The notes below the pieces were generated by a model. That model had not been told where the DNA came from and searched no databases. It saw only the letters and a program-made list of their open reading frames with translations. Positions 58,100 to 64,000 of a DNA stretch of 64,000 nt are shown piece by piece; positions within the stretch are counted from its first letter, which is position 1; every line of letters starts with the position of its first letter. This DNA comes from Dipteronia dyeriana (Eukaryota > Streptophyta > Magnoliopsida > Sapindales > Sapindaceae). A program made the translations under genes and the position numbers. The stretch covers positions 2,730,501 through 2,794,500 of the forward strand of contig CM065297.1 in assembly GCA_032871835.1 (NCBI GenBank). Direction: 5' to 3'.

Positions 58100-58254
58100 G
58101 TAAATGATCTTTGTAACCCTCTTTTTTCTTTTTTCTTTTTTCTTTTTTCTTTTTTCTTTTTTCTTTTTTCTTTTTTCTTTTTTCTTTTTTCTTTTTTCTT
58201 TTTTCTTTTCTTTTTTTTATATTTTTCTTTTTTGCTTTTTGTATTCTGACGCAG
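58100..58254 (+). other. Putative intron 1 of element 4 aORF with (TTTTTTC)n tract
   Basis: A GTAAATGATC donor and TTCTGACGCAG acceptor bracket about 90 bp of TTTTTTC repeats (58119-58207). The exact donor is uncertain; GTAACC at 58113 is an alternative. Confidence 0.5.
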
Positions 58255-59029
58255 TCCCTTTTTTTTCTAAGTGTATGACACGGACATCGTCTACGACCTT
58301 CAAGCTCGCCAAGTCAAGGCGATTCTTCAGATGAGTCAAAAAAAAGCTTCTCGTCAGAGCAATGATGGTATTGCCCCATTTGAGTCTGACGAGGAAACCG
58401 ATGTAGCAGAGGAACAAATCCCTGAATATGTCCCCGAAAACATTGTTCAGCAGGTCACCGGGGAGACTAGTGGTCTGAGTGGCCCGACAGATACTCAACT
58501 GCCTGATGATGGGGAGAGGCAGAGTGAGGGTCTTGGTGAATGACCTGTTGTGCCGTCAAACACTGGTGATTGAGGTATTACCTTCACGGGACAAGTACCT
58601 TTAGGTCCTAAATTTTTTGAATATTTCCTGGATGATTCTCAGGAAGATCCTATAGATGATCTCAGCTTCCACCGTTCTCGGGCTGAGAAACGGAAGGCAG
58701 TCAGCTCTCCTACTCACCCTCTCAAGGTCCCTCGGGTGGTCTCATTCATTGACTCCAGCGATGAAGATACTATGGCTGAGATTCCCCCAAGCGTTGGTGT
58801 TAGAGCATCTGTGGATATGGAGACTTTAGAGCTAAACAGGGGTTCGCTTCCCCCCGAGGTTGAAGATCAAGGGGCTGAACCCTCAGGGGTTCCTTCATAT
58901 CCTTCTCCCCTGGATATACAGCGGGAGATGTCATCCGGTCGAGCTTTCATCGGGGAAGACCGCTGGAGTTATTTTCGGGATGGCTCCCTGACAGACTGTC
59001 TTCAAAACATTTTTAACGGTGCATCTTAC

Positions 59030-59097
59030 GTAAGTTATCCTTAACTTCTTCAATAGTTTTGCTTGTTCAGCAGATTTTTAATTATATTCCTTTACAG
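59030..59097 (+). other. Putative intron 2 of element 4 aORF
   Basis: GTAAGTTATCC donor and CCTTTACAG acceptor, 68 bp. It sits at the border between the acidic region and the coiled coil, as in elements 2 and 3. Confidence 0.65.
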
Positions 59098-59953
59098 ATA
59101 GTGGCCGAGTTCACTGAGCTGGTTCAGACGCAGCAACATCAAGCTGATAGAATAAGGCTTCTGGAAGCTTAGCTAAAAGAGAGTGAAGATAGTCATGCTC
59201 GGGGTCGAATCGGCTTATCAGAAAGAAGTCGACAGTGCCCAAGTGTTTGCCGACCACTGTTTGGCGAAGTAGGTTGAGGCCGAGAAGAAAGCCTCTTTAG
59301 TAGAGGAGAAGGCAGCTTCACTTTAAAATTTATTGTCCTCTGCCCAAGAATCAATGCTTAAAGTCGAACAGGAAGCAGAGTAGTCTAAGTCGGTGGATAA
59401 ACAGAAAATTGAAGATCTGAAGCGCTAGGCTTTGACAGTCGAATCCTTATCCCAATAGGCCAGACTGGAACTCGAAGTGCAAGAGGTAGATCTTTTCAAG
59501 AGATCCGCTACCTACAATGCCCTTCTCCTTTGGGAGTTTCAGCGTGGGTTGGTTTCAGCTGGTGAGTTCTTTAAGGTTAAGAATTGGGCAACTGAGAAAG
59601 CCCGAACCAACTGGGAGTTATCGATCAAGAATCATGTGGATCGGTCCTTAGAATTTTTTCAGACTCAGATGAAGGAGTGGAGAGCTTACTGCCGTAGCCG
59701 AGGCAAAGAGCCCCATCCTATGCATTTGGAGGTTCCATCCGAGCACTCACTCTCGACTTTTTACGCCATTCATTAGTTGATCGTGAAGGGTGTGGTTCCT
59801 GATGTCGGATCAATCCCAGAAGAAGATTACAGTCAGTGCATGGACTATTTGGTCGATATGATTGCTTGGCCTTCAAATGAAAGTCTGCTCCGCGAGTACG
59901 AGATAGTGCCCGACCCGAGTATTGGCAAGAGTTCAAAATTCTCACAACCTTGA

Positions 59954-60175
59954 TTTTTGTAGAATTTTCATAAGTTTTTTGTAGAAATTCTTTGTAACAA
60001 TTTTTTGTAATTCTTTGTAACAATTCTTTTGTAAAGAATTCTTTATAACAATTTTTTTGTAACGATTCTTTAGAGAGATTAATAAAATCCCGAGTTTAGC
60101 TTTTCTGAACCGAATGGTCTTGATATGATTTATTGCTTCAAGGAATTTCACCTTTAACTTGACTCTATTGTTGCT
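59954..60175. other. Spacer after aORF with TTTGTAA repeats
   Basis: Low-complexity TTCTTTGTAACAATT repeats at about 59985-60070, probably the 3' untranslated end of the aORF (AATAAAAT near 60080). No gene seen. Confidence 0.55.
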
Positions 60176-60460
60176 GAGTATCTTATTAAACCAGCTACTT
60201 CTAATGTTTGGGTAACTTCACCGAGTATCTTATTAAACCGGTTGTCACCCGAATAATTTTAATGTCAAGTATCTTATTAAACTGGCTCTTGCAATCTTTA
60301 TGCCAAGTATCTTATTAAACTGGCTAATTCTGATGTTCGAGTAACCTTACCGAGTATCTTATTAAACCGGTTGTCACCCGAATAATTTTAATGCCAAGTA
60401 TTTTATTAAACTGGCTCTTGCAATCTTTATGCCAAGTATCTTATTAAACTGGCTAGTATT
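60176..60460. repeat. Tandem array in element 4 spacer with three-part higher order
   Basis: Seven subunits of about 38-46 bp share AGTATCTTATTAAAC. Subunit types alternate so that three of them make a period of about 127 bp (for example 60177 to 60304). It occupies the same place between pol and aORF as the 100-bp arrays of elements 2 and 3, but the sequence is different. Confidence 0.85.
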
Positions 60461-60982
60461 ATTAACCGAGTCATCTTAAAACAGGCAAGTAGGTTTATAC
60501 TTGTGTTTCATACACGGTTGCTACCCGAACATTACATCAAGGCTCACCATGATCATATGTTCGAGTCCTTACGCATTACCGAGGACGTCTCCTCAGTTTT
60601 TATGCGCAAGGGTTTGTCGAATCGTTAAGCTTTTTGAATTGCTTAACACAGCTACGTATTTCTCCGGAATTTTTTTTGATAGCGTCCAGAGCTGGTGCAT
60701 CGGGTTTACCTTTTTGCTAAGGTCAATTGACCTTGCTCGGCTAGCATGCTCCTTCGAGCTTCTCCGCCCATTTGGGAATCAATAGTCCCAAGTATTCTAT
60801 TTGCATGTTCTTATTATCATGCTTGTCTTCCATATGTTCTTATCATATGCTTTGCTTTATCTTTCAAAAATCCCGAGTTTGATTTTTATTCATAACTGCA
60901 AAATCAACAAAGTTTTAAATTCCACAGCTAATATCTAACCTAACTAAAATTGTCCTGACTAGAAAAAAGAACAAAAAATAAT
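60461..60982. other. Non-coding 3' region between tandem array and pol end
   Basis: No supportable gene. It is element 4 sequence between pol and the spacer array. Confidence 0.5.
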
Positions 60983-63900
60983 TTAAGGATAGAAAATCTT
61001 TAGATACTGGGCAATGTATGGTCGGGGTAAAACCCCTACATTGGATCGTGCAATCCAATACGCTCAATGGCCAGCTATTCCTTCGACTTTGTACGGGCCT
61101 TCCCATTTGTCAGCCAGGGAACCTGCAGCTTTATTTTTTGTGTTCAATGACACCTTCTTAAGTATCTGGTCTCCTAGCTGGAATTTCTTGACCCGAACAT
61201 GAGAGTTGTAGTGGCGAGATACTCTTTGCTGATATGCCATATTTCGTATTCGAGACTTCTCCATTTTCTCTTCTAGCTCATCTAGACTTTTTAATAGCAT
61301 ATCAACATTCTGTTCTTCATCATATAGCCTGACCCGGGGTGACGCATATGACATTTCTATGGGGATAACAGCTTATGTTCCAAAAGCTAAAGTGAATGGA
61401 CTCTCTCCTGTTGAAGTTCTTGTTGTTGACCGACATCCCTATAATACCTCGGGAAGCTTTTCAACCCAGCTTCCTTTCTTGGCATCTAGTTTTGCTTTGA
61501 TTGTGTGCTTGATGATTTTGTTCACTGCTTCAACCTGCCCATTTGTTTGAGGGTGGGCAAGTGTGGCATAGTAATTGGCAATCCAGTACTCTTTGCACAA
61601 CTGTCTGAATTTTAGGTTATCGAAAGTGATTATAGTGTTTGGGACTCCAAGCCTATGAAGTATATTCTTTTTCATGAAATTTGTGGTGTTTGCTTCTGTG
61701 ATATGCACCAATGCTTTAGCTTCTGCCCACTTCGTGAAATAGTCAACGGCTACTATAGCATACTTCGCTCCTCCCCCTTTCCAGGCTTGCAATAGGCTGA
61801 TTAAATCAAAACCCCATATGGTAAATGGCCATGGGGATAAGAGGTTTTTGAGCTGTTCAAGTGGTTGTCAGATATCGTTAGCAATCCTTTGGCAAGTATT
61901 GCAACTCTCCAAACATTAATGTGCATTTGAGAATAGAGTAGGCCAATAATAACCTTGCCTGAGTACCTAGTGTGCTAAACTTTTACCCCCAGTGTGGTTT
62001 CCGTAAACTCCTCCGTGGATTTCCTGTAATATTTGATATGCATCCTCCTCTGACACTCATCTTTGGAGTGTTCGGGAATACCCTCTTCTTTATAGTTCTC
62101 TTCCAATCAATGTGTACCTTACTGATCGATACATGATACGTTTTGCTTATAAGGGATCTTCTGGGAGCACGCCTTCTTTCAGAAACCTTTTCAGCTGAGT
62201 CATCCAACTGTCTGGAGGTTTTCAGATTTTTAAAATTTCTAAGTTTTTCGATTTAGTTGTGCTCGGTTTGAGGAGATGAGCAACCGGGATAGTCTTTAGC
62301 CTGATTGTGGTTGTTGCTGACGCTAGTTTGGACAAAGCGTATGCCTTTTCATTCTCCTCCCAGGGGATCTGGGCAATCCTATATTCTTTAAATTTCTAAA
62401 GGAGCTGTTTTGTAATGTCACGGTAAGCTATCATGCCTTCATCCTTGGCTTGATACTCGTCCAGGACTTGGTTGACAACTACCTGTGAATCGCTGAATAT
62501 CTCAACTTCGTCTGCCCCGGGACTTGGTTGACAACTACCTGTGAATCGCTGAATATCTCGACCTGTCAAACCTCATGGTACATTCGACATCATCTTCTTC
62601 TAGAGTGCATATTACGATCCTTGCCCCGCTGCCATGAGTGTTTGAAGATCCATCAACATATAATTTCTATAGAAAATTTTTTCCCAATATCCTTTTTGCT
62701 TATAAGTTTGGCTCTATGAACTCTGCTATAAAATCTATCACTACTTGCCCTTTGAGGGATGTCCTAGGGACGTAGTGGATATCGAATTCACTTAGCTCGA
62801 TATCCCATTTGGTCAGTCTTTCTAAATCTCTGGCTTCTGTAGAATTTGCTTTATTAGACAGTCGGTGAGAACCTGGATTGTATGAGCCTGAAAATATGGC
62901 CTTAGCTTCCTTGCTGCTGAAACCAATGCTATGGCCATTTTCTTTGCCTGTGAATACCTGGTCTCGGCTGGTAGAAGTGCCTTACTGGTATAGTACACTG
63001 GCCTCTGTACTCCATCTTTTGTTCTAACTAGGACTGAGCTTGCTGCTAGTTCTGTAATTGATAAGTACGAATGAAGTGTCTCTCCCATCTGTGGTTTTGA
63101 AAGGATAAGAGCCTGCCCTAGGTATTCCTTGATTTTTAAAAAAGCCTATTCGTACTCTTCATTCCATTCGAGTCCTTTTCCTTTTTTAATTACTTTGAAA
63201 AAGGGTGCGCATCTGTCCCTGGCCTTTGAGATGAATCTTCCCAAGGAAGCTAGGCATCCTGTTAGGCGATGTATTTCTTTTAGTTTCCTAGGTAAAGTCA
63301 TTTTCTATAGGGCCTAGATCTTTTTAGGATTGACTTCGATTCCCCTTTGGTGAACTAGAAAAACCAGGAATCTCTCTAAAGGAACTCCGAATAAACACTT
63401 GTTCGGATTTAGCTTCATTTGGTATCTTCTCAAAACATCAAATGTCTCTCGCAGGTCTTAGGTATGCTTGTCTGCCGAAATGCTCTTGGTCAGCATGTCA
63501 TCAATGTACACTTCCATGTTCCTTCCTATTTGTCATGCAATGATTCTGTTGACCAGCTCTTGATAGGTTGCCCCTATATTTTTTAATCCGAAGGGAATCA
63601 CTGTGTAACAGTACAAGCCCGGATCAGTTGTGAATGCTGTTTTTTCTTCGTCAGCCTTGTTCATCCGGATTTTGTTATATCCCGAGTAGGCGTCCATGAA
63701 ACTGAGCAACTCATGGCATGATGTAGCGTCCACCAACTGATCTATCCTCGTAAGTGGAAAACTGTCTTTTGGGCATGCCTTGTTTAAATCTGTGAAATCT
63801 ACGCACATTATCAATTGTCCATTTTTTCTTTTGGACGAGGACTACATTAGATACCCATTGAGGATAGTTGACCTCTCTAATGGACCCTACAGCTAGTAGC

Positions 63901-64000
63901 TTCTCCACATCCTGTTTAATTGCCTGACTTCAATCGAGATTGAATGATCTTCTCTTTTGTATCACCGGTTTTGCATTCTGGTGTACTGTGAGATGGTGAG
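60983..64000 (-). pseudogene. pol: Tat element 4 pol: RT, RNase H, second RNase H, integrase (continues past window)
   Basis: On the minus strand RT reads CVDFTDLNKACPKDSFPL near 63800, FMDAYSGYNKIRMN near 63690 and VIPFGLKNIGATYQELVN near 63590. An intact YIDDM site lies near 63513-63499. RNase H is at about 63088-62820 (RTKDGVQRPVYYTSKAL). The second RNase H lies at about 62800-62230, with a 47-bp local duplication (GACTTGGTTGACAACTACC) at 62465-62560. Integrase runs from about 62000 to the stop at 60983-60985, with VDYFTKWAEAKAL near 61740, NGQVEAVNK near 61530 and LADKWEGPYKV near 61100. The usual TDNG motif reads TFDN, and stops interrupt several places. Confidence 0.87.

Larger units (their letters stand above)
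57004..59953 (+). pseudogene. Antisense aORF of Tat element 4, two putative introns, several stops
   Basis: The ATG at 57004 matches that at 55345. A serine run (SSFDSSSSSESE) is near 57180-57215. The PF04195-like block is at about 57301-57770 (NKNDVEEAFRISRLTF, YRAQFDLDDSVILVPAGD, SMLCCGVTLPLQPFIAWFL, LAPNSYKILMCMWHMY) with stops at 57280 and 57667. Intron 1 is probably 58100-58254 and contains a pyrimidine microsatellite. An acidic region (DEETDVAEEQIPEYVPEN) and a basic KRKAVSSPTHPLKVPR stretch follow. Intron 2 is 59030-59097. The tail is coiled-coil-like (VAEFTELVQTQQHQADRIRLLEA) and ends near 59953. It is diverged from the aORFs of elements 2 and 3 but has the same order, strand and intron places. 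Confidence 0.72.
55613..64000 (-). mobile_element. Tat element 4 (family C), 3' part; 5' end beyond the window
   Basis: On the minus strand it contains RT, RNase H, second RNase H, integrase, a tandem-repeat spacer, an antisense aORF, a polypurine tract and a 3' LTR. The same plan as Tat elements 2 and 3 but with a different LTR, spacer repeat and divergent coding parts. Gag and the 5' LTR should lie to the right of 64000. Confidence 0.85.

Noticed and set aside
58052..58334. Phenylalanine-rich membrane proteins
   Set aside because: They are translations of the TTTTTTC microsatellite inside the putative intron.

Overview
This window is plant nuclear DNA made almost entirely of old, mutually nested LTR retrotransposons. 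The evidence is Ty1/copia Sirevirus-type gag-pol with two zinc knuckles, Ty3/gypsy Tat-type pol with a second RNase H, a chromovirus pol fragment, plant-type primer-binding sites (iMet tRNA type for the Sireviruses) and a broken pentatricopeptide-repeat (PPR) gene. It looks like gene-poor, pericentromere-like angiosperm sequence. I cannot name the species. I see no intact cellular gene, rRNA, tRNA or CRISPR array.

Layout. 1-6028: Sirevirus 1 (+), gag and pol with stops and frameshifts, ending in three GGGGGAG polypurine motifs. 6029-6128: a 100-N assembly gap. 6129-8929: 3' end of a second Copia element (RNase H end, polypurine tract, long 3' LTR). 8933-15762: Sirevirus 2 (+), whose 5' LTR and gag-pol are mostly deleted but which keeps an intact 352-codon env-position ORF and a full 2.59-kb 3' LTR. 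15763-21830: Tat-type gypsy remnants (-) arranged pol, LTR, gag around one shared LTR. 21831-24555: chromovirus pol (+) split by a Tat solo LTR with a GAAGT target-site duplication (TSD). 24556-28275 plus 43272-49474: Tat element 3 (+). It is split by Tat element 2 (-, 28276-43271, TSD CCTAG). Element 2 is itself split by Sirevirus 3 (-, about 36960-41722), giving three nesting levels. 49640-50215: PPR pseudogene fragment. 50216-53960: AT-rich unassigned sequence, a MITE-like start and TA repeats. 53961-64000: a third Tat family (-), with a 1652-bp LTR-plus-flank duplication, an antisense ORF and pol running off the right edge.

How the pieces fit. The Tat elements share one plan: LTR, primer-binding site, gag, protease-RT-RNase H-second RNase H-integrase, then a tandem-repeat spacer, then an additional ORF (aORF) on the opposite strand, then the 3' LTR. 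The aORF resembles the Pfam 'putative gypsy type transposon' family (Transposase_28, PF04195). In three copies from two families it has two GT-AG introns at corresponding places. In the two closely related copies it also has a TATTTAAA box about 130 bp before the ATG. This suggests a separately transcribed, spliced antisense gene inside the transposon, converging on pol across the tandem repeats. It is the most interesting system in the window. All homology statements rest on motif reading by eye; no database search was run.
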